From: Desulfobacteraceae bacterium
Lineage (GTDB): Bacteria > Desulfobacterota > Desulfobacteria > Desulfobacterales > Desulfosarcinaceae
NCBI GenBank assembly: GCA_024230435.1
Contig: JAAERL010001226.1
Span: 1 to 37,730, forward strand
Reading direction: 5' to 3'
DNA length: 37,730 nucleotides
A program made the translations under genes and the position numbers. The notes under the pieces are model-generated. The model was not told the DNA's origin. It saw only the letters and a list, made by a program, of their open reading frames with translations, and did not search any database. Below are positions 8,988 through 17,299 of the stretch, piece after piece (positions within the stretch are counted from its first letter, which is position 1; each line of letters opens with the position of its first letter).

Positions 8988-9094
8988 TATCTGTTCCTCT
9001 CGTGGTTCATTTATAATAGTTCAATTCAAATCTGTTCACTGCAAATCACGGTCAACACGCAATATAAATGCCTTATCATAAGACGATGAATTAG
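8988..9094 (-). promoter_or_regulatory. 5' leader/promoter region of the 1530-aa TPR gene
   Basis: This ~105-bp region aligns with 13676-13785 upstream of the other giant gene at roughly 80-85% identity. The best conserved part runs from the start codon through the ribosome-binding site (GAGAGGAAC), the block CCACGAG and an A/T-rich TATTATAA (9011-9018), a possible -10. I cannot fix a -35. The conservation outside the coding region suggests that both genes are controlled alike. Confidence 0.55.
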
Positions 9095-9380
9095 AGGAGG
9101 AGAACGAATTGGGACCAGACGAATTAGAACAGGTTCTTTATGTTTAGGTGAAACATTATATCTCTGGTGCATCCTTGCTACTCCTTTTGCCTAATTCCAC
9201 AAATGGAAAAACCATTTTAAAAAAAAATAACAAACCCAATTGTTGGTTTGATTAAAGCAAAAAATACGCCAATATTTTATAGTTGAAATAATTCAGATAG
9301 TTATTCGAATTCAGGATATCACTGCCGCCAACATAATTGCCAAACTGCCTATTTTATTGCCAACCAAATTGGAAGGTTTT

Positions 9381-9451
9381 GTGTCCCTGTTCCTGATTTG
9401 TGTTGCCGGTCCCAAATTGTGTCCTTGGACACCGTTGCCGTCCACGAGTTC
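9381..9451 (+). repeat. Second copy of the intergenic element (47-bp exact repeat)
   Basis: GTGTCCCTGTTC (9381-9392) followed by 9405-9451, which is identical to 4249-4295 and includes GGACACCGTTG at 9427-9437. Compared with the first copy, the stretch between the two blocks is 36 bp shorter. The copy lies downstream of the ankyrin/TPR gene in the 850-bp region 8988-9838, which holds no intact gene. Confidence 0.75.
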
Positions 9452-9477
9452 CCGTCTGCTTGTTAATTTTGGGTGTC

Positions 9478-9513
9478 ATCGGCTATCCTCTCTTTATTAC
9501 GAGGATAGCCGAT
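9478..9513. terminator. Strong hairpin, 13-bp perfect arms
   Basis: ATCGGCTATCCTC (9478-9490) and GAGGATAGCCGAT (9501-9513) are exact reverse complements around a 10-nt loop. Neither side has a clear T-tract, so it may be a terminator, an RNA-processing hairpin or the remnant of a mobile-element end. Confidence 0.45.
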
Positions 9514-9674
9514 CCTAACATTTTTGATAACCCAAAACATGCAGACTTACCGGAAGGACACACTACAGCCCTTATACTAAGAGCCAATTTAATTCGATGA
9601 TACCGGCTGATTTGTCAAATTATTCTAAAAATAACGGCGGAGTATTACATATTTTAAATTAATTTTCTACAATT

Positions 9675-9737
9675 CTATGTATACGCTTTCCCTAAAGCTT
9701 TGATTGCGCCATCGTATTCACCTTCATCAAAACCAGC
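9675..9737 (-). pseudogene. TPR-unit remnant downstream of the ankyrin/TPR gene
   Basis: Read on the minus strand, this codes for AGFDEGEYDGAIKALGKAYT and a stop, a clear half TPR unit like those in the upstream gene. That gene itself ends abruptly in NDFDEGNYF about 100 bp earlier. The two halves are separated by stops and two hairpins (near 9740-9762 and at 9801-9830). The simplest reading is that the gene once ran on through this unit and has been truncated. Confidence 0.5.
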
Positions 9738-9800
9738 AACCCTCACTTTTTCAAGTGGGGTGTCAGATTAAATCGGGACTATCTCATTTAAGAAGTGAAT

Positions 9801-9830
9801 AATGACCTCTTTTTACAAAAAGAGGCCATT
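9801..9830 (-). terminator. Hairpin just after the ankyrin/TPR gene
   Basis: CCTCTTTTT and AAAAAGAGG pair around a 2-nt centre, extended by AATG/CATT with one mismatch, 8 bp beyond the stop codon. The A/T half of the stem and the following ATTATTC on the minus strand make a plausible, not canonical, terminator. Confidence 0.5.
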
Positions 9831-9838
9831 TAATTTAA

Positions 9839-12800
9839 CTAAAAATAATTCCCTTCATCGAAATCATTTTGTGCCTGCTTATATACGTCTGTTTTATTAT
9901 TAGTTTTGTAACTAAGCCCTTCTATTAGTTGCGGCTTGTTAGCCTCAATAGCTTTAGTGTACAAATACTCGTAGACCTTTTTGGAACATCCATTTAATAC
10001 AATCTCTTGAATGGAATCCATATCATCGTTTTGTACCAATTTATCTAAATGTTCACGAGCTTCTTTTATATCAATTTTAGGATGCGATAGCAGCAATTTT
10101 ACAACATCGGTGTGGCCAAAGCGTGCTGCCCCAAATAACGGTGTTTGGTCTTCTCTATTAGTCTTATTCACCTTAATATCAGGATGCTCTATCAGCAATT
10201 TTACAATATTAACGAGGCCATATGTTGCTGCCCGATCTATCAGTGTCACGCCATTTTTATCAACCATATTCACATCACCACCGGCATCTGAAAACTTCTT
10301 TAACCATTTAGCATCCACTTTATAAATTTGTTTAGAAAAGTTGACGGCATCTTCCTTCTTTTTACGCTTGGCGAGCTTAAGATTTTTTAATGCGTCAGCA
10401 GATTCTGAATCTAATTCGATTGCCTTTTCAAAAAACTTGAGTGCGTTTTCGTAGTTGCCTTTACGTAACTCGGCCAGTCCACTACTGTTGTATGCTTTTG
10501 CTTTTGCTTTTGCTTGAACCTCATTCTTTTTACGCTTGGCGAGCTCAAGATTTTTTAATGCGTCCGCAGATTCTGAATCTAATTTGATTGCCTTATCAAA
10601 AAACTTGATTGCGACTTCGTAGTTGCCTTTATGGAACTCGGATAGTCCTCTATCGTTGCATGTTCTTGCTTGAACCTCATTCTTTTTACGCTTGGCGAGC
10701 TCAAGATATTTTAATGCTTCAGCGTATTTTGGATTTAACCGAATTGCATTGGTATAATAATCGATTGCCTCATCGTAGTTCTTTTTATCGAATTGGGTAT
10801 TTCCAAGGTTGCAGCATGCTCTTGCTTGAACCTCATTGTTTTTACGCTTGGCGAGATCAAGATTTTTTAATGCGTCCGCAGATTCTGAATCTAATTTGAT
10901 TGCCTTTTCAAAAAACTTGATTGCGACTTCGTAGTAGCCTTTATAGAACTCGGATAGTCCACTATTGTTGTATGCTTTTGCTTGAACCACATTCTCTTTA
11001 TGCTTGGCGAGCCCACGGTCGAAGAATTCGTCAGCGAGGTTTGGATTTATTGATTCAGCTAATTTTGGATTTAATCTGATTGCCTCTGTATAATTGGTGA
11101 TTGCGTCCTTGCGATTGCCTAATTTTTCCTTGGCGCTCCCAAGATTGTAGTATGCGAAAGCTATTTCTGGATTTATTGTTTCACTTAATTCTGGATTTAA
11201 TTCGATTGCAAATTCATAATATTTGATTGCGTCATTATAGTTGAATATATGACACATGAATTTTCCTCGTTCTTTCACGTAATGCGCTATAGTTTGACCA
11301 TATTTTTCCTCATAGCCGTTCGGACGGTGTGTTCTTTTAAGTTCAACGAATGTTTTAAGAGATGTTTCGTCATTTTCAATCAAAGCTTTATCTAATGCTA
11401 ATTGAAGAGGGGTTTGTCCATATTTGTTTTTTATACTATCGGACCACAGGTATTTGTCGAATTTATCCATCCGGACCGTCATGATTTCCCGGATCATCGT
11501 TTCATTTGCGGTCATAGCGGCGACATGCAACGGCCGGTTGCCATTTTTATCCTTAGTATTTTTTTTGGAAAGCTGTACGACAATTTCGTACATTTTGTCA
11601 TGGTGTTCGGTTGGATTTATTTTACTCAAATTGGATTCCAAACTTTTCAGGATACGTTTCGGCTTAAAATCTAAATCCATCTTGTCTTTCATATCCCTGA
11701 CCAATTGATCTGCGGCATCTCTTCTCCGAGTGGTATGTACTACTTGCAGATTATTGCATACATTTTTTACACCTTTTATTTCATCATCGGTCATTGGTTC
11801 GGGAAAAGTTCTCAACAAATCAACCACCGTCATGGCCTGTTGCTGGTCCAAGTTTACCTCAGCCTTTAAGGTATCGACCAATTTATCTGCTTTTTCGTTG
11901 CCATGTTCTGCTGAGTTTAACCGGTTCCAAAATTTCCTGGTCATTTTTCCATTTTCAAAAATCACAGTAGGCACGTATGTTTTATTTTTGCGGAAAATAT
12001 CCAATTTTTTGCTTGATTTGTGAAGAAAAGTCCATATTTTGACTGAATTTTCTTTGCTGATTAAAGAGTTTTGGGTATCGTCTGTGGTCCATTCATGGAA
12101 CATGTATTTATTCACAGCACAAATATTGTTTTCCCGGCAAAATGATAAAATAATCGTTTCATTAACATTAAATGTTTTAGCAAGGTCTTTGGGGGTAGCG
12201 TTGAATTTGGCCATACGCTTGACTAAAGGTTTATATCTTTGCAGACAGTTAATTGCATGCGAAGGCTCCATTGCAGTGCTTGCCATTGTACTTGGCATTT
12301 TAGACCATACTGTTGGAGCCCTTTGAATGTTTTCTGAATTATTTGGCATCCTGACATTTTCGAGGTCGCTCCTGTTTTTTAGCGCTTTATTTTTCTTGCC
12401 TACATCAAAGGCCGTTTGTGCTGCAGATGTTCCAATTTTTATTACCGCCGATTCTGGTGATGACGATTCAAAAGCCAATGTGCAAGCATGGTATAAAAGA
12501 GTAGTTGCATCCACGCCAATATTTCTGTAGTGGGTGCCTTTAAAGGGATTCCTATTGCCCTTTACCGTTTTGGACAGCTTTTTCTTAATCTCCTCACGCC
12601 TGTGATTGAGTGTTTCTGTAATTTTTTCTACTGATTCGCCGCTAAGGATAAATTTTTTACTCTCAATAAGCCTATTTGCCTTGGCTACGATATGCCTTCC
12701 CCGGGCTTTATCCAGTTCATTGGATTGGCTTCTATCGTCTTTATAAACATCTTCTTTGCATTCTTCTTCGTTATTTTTTTGTTCAGGTTCAATTTTCGCA

Positions 12801-13675
12801 TCAAATAAATTATCTGGTTTATTTTCAAATAATTTATTCACCGTTTTCTGGTCGCACTTATTATTATTTAGCAATTCGTTTTTCAAATCTTCGGCATTTT
12901 TGCGTTCCTCATCCGACTCTAAAAACATTTGGGAATAATACTTATAATAAAAATTGTTATTCGGATCATTGGGGTCGAGCATTGTCAAATCCTTGTCCAA
13001 CAAGAGATCGGCCACGTTGCTCATATGTTGATTCGTTTTATTAATCTTGGATTTTAAATTAACTCCGGTTACCGCTTGGTCAGTGACCTTGTATGCGGTC
13101 ATGCCGACAAGAAGAATAATTCCTACAGTACCAAAACCCGTAAGCCCTAAAGCCACGACACCTGCTGACGTACCAACAACCTTCAAAGCCGTATCTTTTT
13201 TAAACTGATCAAGATCTGTTTGTTCATAATTATATATGGAGGTAAGCGCCTCCACAATATAAGTCCCCAATTTTTCGTTTTCTTGTTTAAATATATTGAC
13301 TGCTTCTTCGTTACGCTCGGCAGTGTATTGGTAACGACCTATCTTTTTCAGATCTTTATAATTTGGACCATCGCTAAAACAACCATTTTCACTGCCTGCA
13401 GTACTATCGGCTGAGGAATGTGTTTCACTCGGGTCAGTATCGGGTTCGGTCCAGCGCCAGTTTTTGTTACTAAAAACAAGCCGGGAATTCTTGTTAAGTT
13501 TATTTATGTTATCTAAAGTCAATTCCTGTTCCTGGGAGCTGGCTTTTGGTTTTTCGTTGCTTTGCCTACCTCTGCGCAAATTCTTGAGGTGATTAACCTC
13601 GTTTGAATCCCGGTGCGAAATCGTAAGGGCCCTGAAACTCGATTCATAGCTGCGATCTTCTTCTATCGTTTTCAT
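9839..13675 (-). CDS. Ankyrin-TPR-ankyrin repeat protein with a hydrophobic N-terminal segment (1278 aa)
   Basis: The order is: a polar charged N-terminus; a Gly/Val-rich hydrophobic stretch at ~163-196 that could be a membrane hairpin; a ~450-residue region I do not recognise; ankyrin repeats from ~705 (NGNRPLHVAAM, YGQTPLQLAL); TPR units ~810-1110 separated by near-identical KNLELAKRKKNEVQA linkers; then two clear ankyrin repeats at ~1138-1205 (NGVTLIDRAATYG, QTPLFGAARFGHTDVVKLLL). Such proteins bind other proteins, and ankyrin/TPR combinations are common among secreted effectors, but I see no export signal. The start is supported by GAGAGGAAC before the ATG. The end looks truncated within a TPR unit (NDFDEGNYF then stop), with a remnant of the next unit at 9675-9737. 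Its leader matches that of the other giant gene. Confidence 0.85.
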   Translation of the reverse strand: MKTIEEDRSYESSFRALTISHRDSNEVNHLKNLRRGRQSNEKPKASSQEQELTLDNINKLNKNSRLVFSNKNWRWTEPDTDPSETHSSADSTAGSENGCFSDGPNYKDLKKIGRYQYTAERNEEAVNIFKQENEKLGTYIVEALTSIYNYEQTDLDQFKKDTALKVVGTSAGVVALGLTGFGTVGIILLVGMTAYKVTDQAVTGVNLKSKINKTNQHMSNVADLLLDKDLTMLDPNDPNNNFYYKYYSQMFLESDEERKNAEDLKNELLNNNKCDQKTVNKLFENKPDNLFDAKIEPEQKNNEEECKEDVYKDDRSQSNELDKARGRHIVAKANRLIESKKFILSGESVEKITETLNHRREEIKKKLSKTVKGNRNPFKGTHYRNIGVDATTLLYHACTLAFESSSPESAVIKIGTSAAQTAFDVGKKNKALKNRSDLENVRMPNNSENIQRAPTVWSKMPSTMASTAMEPSHAINCLQRYKPLVKRMAKFNATPKDLAKTFNVNETIILSFCRENNICAVNKYMFHEWTTDDTQNSLISKENSVKIWTFLHKSSKKLDIFRKNKTYVPTVIFENGKMTRKFWNRLNSAEHGNEKADKLVDTLKAEVNLDQQQAMTVVDLLRTFPEPMTDDEIKGVKNVCNNLQVVHTTRRRDAADQLVRDMKDKMDLDFKPKRILKSLESNLSKINPTEHHDKMYEIVVQLSKKNTKDKNGNRPLHVAAMTANETMIREIMTVRMDKFDKYLWSDSIKNKYGQTPLQLALDKALIENDETSLKTFVELKRTHRPNGYEEKYGQTIAHYVKERGKFMCHIFNYNDAIKYYEFAIELNPELSETINPEIAFAYYNLGSAKEKLGNRKDAITNYTEAIRLNPKLAESINPNLADEFFDRGLAKHKENVVQAKAYNNSGLSEFYKGYYEVAIKFFEKAIKLDSESADALKNLDLAKRKNNEVQARACCNLGNTQFDKKNYDEAIDYYTNAIRLNPKYAEALKYLELAKRKKNEVQARTCNDRGLSEFHKGNYEVAIKFFDKAIKLDSESADALKNLELAKRKKNEVQAKAKAKAYNSSGLAELRKGNYENALKFFEKAIELDSESADALKNLKLAKRKKKEDAVNFSKQIYKVDAKWLKKFSDAGGDVNMVDKNGVTLIDRAATYGLVNIVKLLIEHPDIKVNKTNREDQTPLFGAARFGHTDVVKLLLSHPKIDIKEAREHLDKLVQNDDMDSIQEIVLNGCSKKVYEYLYTKAIEANKPQLIEGLSYKTNNKTDVYKQAQNDFDEGNYF

Positions 13676-13785
13676 TTTCTGTTCCTCTCGTGGTCCATTT
13701 ATAATAATTCAATTCAAATCTGTTTATTGCAAATCATGGTCTACCAGCAATATATATGCCATTTCATAACATATTGAATTTAAAG
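13676..13785 (-). promoter_or_regulatory. 5' leader/promoter region of the ankyrin/TPR gene
   Basis: Homologous to 8988-9094: same ribosome-binding site, CCACGAG block and TATTATAA at 13699-13706. Similarity fades near 13785, setting the outer limit of the duplicated unit on this side. Confidence 0.55.
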
Positions 13786-13895
13786 ACAGGCGAGGGAAAG
13801 GGCTGAAAATTTTGTTGGCATAAAAAAGGCGTAATCAAAAAAACCGCCAACACTGTTGGCATGGAACAGATCAAAGAGAAATTGGGACAAAATAT

Positions 13896-13926
13896 CAACG
13901 GTGTCCAAAATTTTTGGACACCGTTG
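13896..13926. repeat. 31-bp perfect palindrome with CAACGGTGTCC arms
   Basis: Two 15-bp arms (CAACGGTGTCCAAAA and its exact reverse complement) flank a single central T. The outer 11-mer is the motif found at 4184, 4271, 9427 and 24983. It lies at the edge of a transposase fragment and could be a recombination site, the fused ends of a mobile element, or a bidirectional terminator. Confidence 0.75.
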
Positions 13927-14099
13927 GCCCTGAAAATCCACTGAAAGCCCCTAAAGACCAAACATTTCTTGAAAAGCGCATGTATACCAAAAAGACAGTT
14001 CTGGAAGCCTCTCCGGTTTTTTTTAAGAAAGAGAAGCGAATCGAAGCCATGCTCTTTCTTTATTTTGCCGCCCTAATGATAGTATCGCTTATCGATTGA
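13914..14099 (+). pseudogene. IS1634-type transposase fragment
   Basis: The frame encodes ...FLEKRMYTKKTVLEASPVFF and then KKEKRIEAMLFLYFAALM, closely resembling the conserved C-terminal part of IS1634-family (DDE) transposases, where a KxPxRIEAxxFLYFxALxVxxLIE stretch is typical. It breaks off at LID-stop, where intact proteins continue with a further basic helix. There is no catalytic core and the only in-frame start is a TTG inside the palindrome, so it is a relic. The family name rests on remembered motifs. Confidence 0.55.
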
Positions 14100-14180
14100 A
14101 AAATTCGTTTCAATCAATTTGAAATTTTTTCCTCAAAAAATCTGTCAAGTTTTTTTACTTTTTCTTATTTTTTTCAAAGA

Positions 14181-14360
14181 GGTTGTCAGCAGTTACAAAT
14201 AATATACCATCTTGCATGTCTTTTTTCCCGTCTTGTGTGTTATGCCAAAGGTGCGAATTCGTTAAGCATGCTAACTTTGATATCCCTTGAAGACCAAAAA
14301 AAATCTAAGCCCGATATGGTATCTGTTAAGATGCTAATTTTTTTTTCGCCAATCGCCTTA
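14181..14360 (-). repeat. Family A element, copy 2 (inverted)
   Basis: Opposite orientation to copies 1, 3 and 4. The right end CGCCAATCGCCTTA and the internal blocks (TTATGCCAAAGGTGCGAATTC, AATATACCATCTTGCATGTC) match; the left terminus has diverged (CAGTTACAAATAATATACCA). It shares with copy 4 an extra segment (ACATCTTAA-like, followed by a second ATACCATAT) near the conserved terminus, so the family has at least two subtypes. It lies in the 1.3-kb gene-free region 13676-15011. Confidence 0.75.
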
Positions 14361-14513
14361 GTTTGATTTAAATATGAAAAAACTTGATCAGCGAGTGTAA
14401 TTTTTCCTTATTTATATGGGGAAATGAAAAATCACAATTGAATAGACAGGAACTTGCTCGCGTAAAAAGCAAGCTGCTATCTATCAAAACTATAGCCTGA
14501 CGCTAGGGTTACC

Positions 14514-14622
14514 ATAACCTAATTTATTCGCTAATGACCGGTTTTCCGGCAATAATTTTTTACATTAATGTTTCAGGAGCTTATAAAATTCTGCGCGGGG
14601 CGGATAAATGGACCGCAGCCTG
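14514..14622 (+). repeat. Left arm of the direct repeat bracketing the sensory cassette
   Basis: This ~109-bp stretch (ACCTAATTTATTCGCTAATG... TCCGGCAATAATT... TTCTGCGCGGGGCGGAT... GGACCGCAGCC) aligns in the same orientation with 23661-23793 immediately after the last cassette gene. Its minus strand shows a degenerate frame ending KKLLPENRSLANKLGYG, the same peptide as the sulfotransferase-like tail in the right arm. The 390 bp between this repeat and the first cassette gene hold nothing I can name. Confidence 0.75.
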
Positions 14623-15011
14623 ATTAGCCAAAGATTTGATCGTTGGTCAACTTGCACTATTTACACTGAATGGTTAATTTGCCATCATATACTTGATTAA
14701 AACGGTAGAATTAACTTTTCCTCCTATCCCTTACTTCGAAAGAACGAGGCAAGGAGGCAAGGATCGGCTCCGTCAACAAAACTCAAAGCGATTAAGCTCG
14801 GGGCCGAAAAGGAGGTCATGAGCTAACATGATCTGATTTATCATATTGCTGTCGCCGCTTTTCACCGTATCACCACTGCTGCTCTAAAAGTTTCTATTTG
14901 CCCCGCCACATTCGTTTTGCCAAGGAACCTGAACAACGGTCATCTTACTGCCCAATGCTCACAGCGTTGAAACCGATCACGTTTCCGGTAATTTTAGATG
15001 GATGGACTTAG

Positions 15012-16088
15012 ATGAACAAAGTCACCCAAATCATGCGTATTTGTGTTCAGGTCTTTGTTATTATTGTTTTGTCTGCCATGTGGACTTTTATGATCGCCGG
15101 ATGCCTGGAGGCTGAAAAAAACAACACATCGGCTTTTACCAAGGCTGCGGCAGTCCGGGCATCCAAGCCTCTTGAGCCGGACAAGGAAGATACCGCGGTT
15201 TTATATACGGATATGGTCCGAAGCCTGGGGCCTACGCCAGAGCCGCGCAAACGTTACCGGCTGGGAGTCATACTTAAATACCTGGGCAACCCCTATTATC
15301 AGCTCATGGCCGACGGTATGTACGACAAAGCGGCTGAGTTGGAAGTGTTTATCGAATTTCAGGCCGGGTTGACAGAGTCGGATCAGGAAGGGCAGTTAGC
15401 CGTGATGGAAACTGCTCTGGCAAAAGAGCACGATGTGCTTTTAGTGACTCCGCAGACTGACAACAACCTCAAGGCGGCCGTTTCCATCGCACGGGAAAAG
15501 GGCGTATTGCTGATCAATGTCGGCGCCGCGCTGCTGGATGTGGCTGATTTTTACATCGGCCCCAACCATCGCCAAAGCGGTGCTCTGGCAGCCGGTTTTT
15601 TTGTTGAGCATTTCGGACAAGGCGCTGAGCTGGCTGTAATCAACGGATTGTCAGAGGATTTCGGCGCCAACCGGCGGTTGCTTGGGTTTGAACAGGCATT
15701 AAAATCTAAGGCCTTTAAGATCGTTGCGCGTCCCGTTTGCCTCTGGGATTTGCACATCGCCTTTGTAACCGTGCAGGATTTGTTGACGGAGCATAGCAAT
15801 TTGAGAGGCATTTTTTGTAATAATGACACCATGGCGCTGGGGGCGGCTATGGCTGTGGAACAATCAGACAGGCTGGGTCAGGTCCTGATCGTTGGCACAG
15901 ATGGTATTAAGCAGGCGTTTGAAGCGATCCTTGCCGGTAAAATGGCCGCGACCGTGGACACTTCGCCCTTTGAAGTGGGGCGGGCGGCAGTGGATATGGC
16001 GATCCGCGTCTTGGAAGGTCAGCCGGTGAATCGCGTTGTTTACACACAGCAAAATCTGGTTACTAAAAAACAGTTACCATTCGAATAA
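15012..16088 (+). CDS. RbsB-like periplasmic sugar-binding lipoprotein, probable sensory ligand-binding protein
   Basis: 358 aa. The N-terminus has a membrane stretch ending in the lipobox MIAGC, so Cys31 is the likely lipidated residue. Residues ~80-350 form a type I periplasmic-binding fold of the ribose/galactose-binding group (Peripl_BP_4): LGVILKYLGNPYYQLMADGM, an IxLINVG-like strand, ING near the hinge, FCNNDTMALGAAMA and IVGTDGIKQAFEAI are all in order. No ABC ATPase or permease lies nearby; the following genes are TRAP binding proteins and two kinases, so a TorT- or LuxP-like role in feeding a sensor kinase is more likely than transport. The ribosome-binding site is weak (GGATGG 6 nt before the ATG). 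Ligand unknown. Confidence 0.88.
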   Translation: MNKVTQIMRICVQVFVIIVLSAMWTFMIAGCLEAEKNNTSAFTKAAAVRASKPLEPDKEDTAVLYTDMVRSLGPTPEPRKRYRLGVILKYLGNPYYQLMADGMYDKAAELEVFIEFQAGLTESDQEGQLAVMETALAKEHDVLLVTPQTDNNLKAAVSIAREKGVLLINVGAALLDVADFYIGPNHRQSGALAAGFFVEHFGQGAELAVINGLSEDFGANRRLLGFEQALKSKAFKIVARPVCLWDLHIAFVTVQDLLTEHSNLRGIFCNNDTMALGAAMAVEQSDRLGQVLIVGTDGIKQAFEAILAGKMAATVDTSPFEVGRAAVDMAIRVLEGQPVNRVVYTQQNLVTKKQLPFE

Positions 16089-16181
16089 GTGCAATACATG
16101 CTATTGCGTTTATAAACGGATTAACATTTGGCTCAAAACAGCCGATTAGAACTACTGGAACCTCAAAAAAAGGGGGATATT

Positions 16182-17246
16182 ATGATTAAAGGGTTTCTAA
16201 ACCGTACTTTGACACGGAGGCGTTTTCTGGAAAAATCGGCCTGGGCCGGCGCGATGGTTGCGCTTACCGGGCTAAGACCCTTTGCTGCAAATCTTTTTGC
16301 CGATGTACGGACCTACCGGGGCAACTCTTTTTTGCCGCCGGCCTACCGGGCAATCCGTTTTGGTATTGACGGTTTTGTGGAAAACCTTAAACAGGTGGCC
16401 CCCGAAGGGATGGGAATTGAATTTTTCGATTCAGGCACACTGATGAAAGCCGATGCCCAGCTTCCCGGACTCAGGGTGGGTAATATCCAATTCATGTTCC
16501 ATTCCAGTACCTATATCGCTGATGCCTTACCTATTTTGGGGGTTATTGAGCTGCCCGGTATTTGCGAACATTTGTATGAGCACGGGGAGCGTATGGCCAT
16601 GGAGTCTTCCTTGTGGAACCTGATCAACGATCAGCTTGCCAAGGACAACTTGTTCATGCTGTCGTCCGGCGGCGGTATCATGGAACCGGAATACATCTGG
16701 AGCAGCAGCACCAAGGTTACCAGTTTATCCGACCTGAACGGCAAACGCTGCCGTATTGTCAGCCCTGTTGCCGATGAATTACTCAAGCGATTTGGGGTGA
16801 CCGGGATGCGTCTGCCTTCCTCTAAGATTTTACTTGCTTTGCAGCGCCGATCAATTGATGCCGTGCTGGCCCCGGTCAATACAATCGTAGCCCGCAATCT
16901 GCAAGAGCATTTGCGGTATTGTTACCAGTTGCCGGTCACTGGAGCCACGCATGCTGTTTTTCTGTTGAAGGATTACTGGGAACAAATGCCTGAAAGCCAC
17001 AAGGCAGCCTTTTGGCAGGCTGGCAAGTGGTATGATGAAAACCAAGCCATAATGGGTTACAAGAAAATTCCCATTGAGCAGTACTGGGCTACATTGGAAA
17101 AGGCCGGTATCCAGATTGTTCGTCCGACCTCCGAGGAACAGTCGGTTTTTGTAAAAAATGCAAAGCCCAATTGGCAGGCCTGGGAAAACCTGGTTGGTGA
17201 ATCAGTGGGCCGGCGCGCCATTGACCTGGCCCTGGGAAAGGCTTGA
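16182..17246 (+). CDS. Tat-exported TRAP-type (DctP family) solute-binding protein 1
   Basis: 354 aa. The N-terminus carries the twin-arginine motif TRRRFLE at 11-17 before a hydrophobic stretch, so it should be exported folded through Tat. The rest is a DctP/TRAP binding protein: FFDSGTLMKADAQLPGL, LINDQLAKDN, then the DLNGKRCRIV segment whose Arg191 aligns with the carboxylate-binding Arg of TRAP proteins such as SiaP, and LALQRRSIDAV. I chose the ATG at 16182, with AGGGGG 5 nt upstream. No DctQ or DctM membrane subunit is in the window. It is paralogous to the next gene, about half identical. Together these suggest an organic-acid sensor component or a scavenger feeding a remote transporter. 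Confidence 0.9.
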   Translation: MIKGFLNRTLTRRRFLEKSAWAGAMVALTGLRPFAANLFADVRTYRGNSFLPPAYRAIRFGIDGFVENLKQVAPEGMGIEFFDSGTLMKADAQLPGLRVGNIQFMFHSSTYIADALPILGVIELPGICEHLYEHGERMAMESSLWNLINDQLAKDNLFMLSSGGGIMEPEYIWSSSTKVTSLSDLNGKRCRIVSPVADELLKRFGVTGMRLPSSKILLALQRRSIDAVLAPVNTIVARNLQEHLRYCYQLPVTGATHAVFLLKDYWEQMPESHKAAFWQAGKWYDENQAIMGYKKIPIEQYWATLEKAGIQIVRPTSEEQSVFVKNAKPNWQAWENLVGESVGRRAIDLALGKA

Positions 17247-17299
17247 TACATTATTAAAACCGGAATCAAACAGGTTTAATCATTATCTGGAGGTTGATT

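Noticed and set aside
4399-9081. Many open frames antisense to the 1530-aa TPR gene
   Set aside because: They follow the repeat periodicity of the TPR gene and have the biased composition of its complement; none has a ribosome-binding site or domain.
9400-9600. 66-codon plus-strand frame
   Set aside because: It lies across the 47-bp repeat and a 13-bp-arm hairpin and resembles nothing known.
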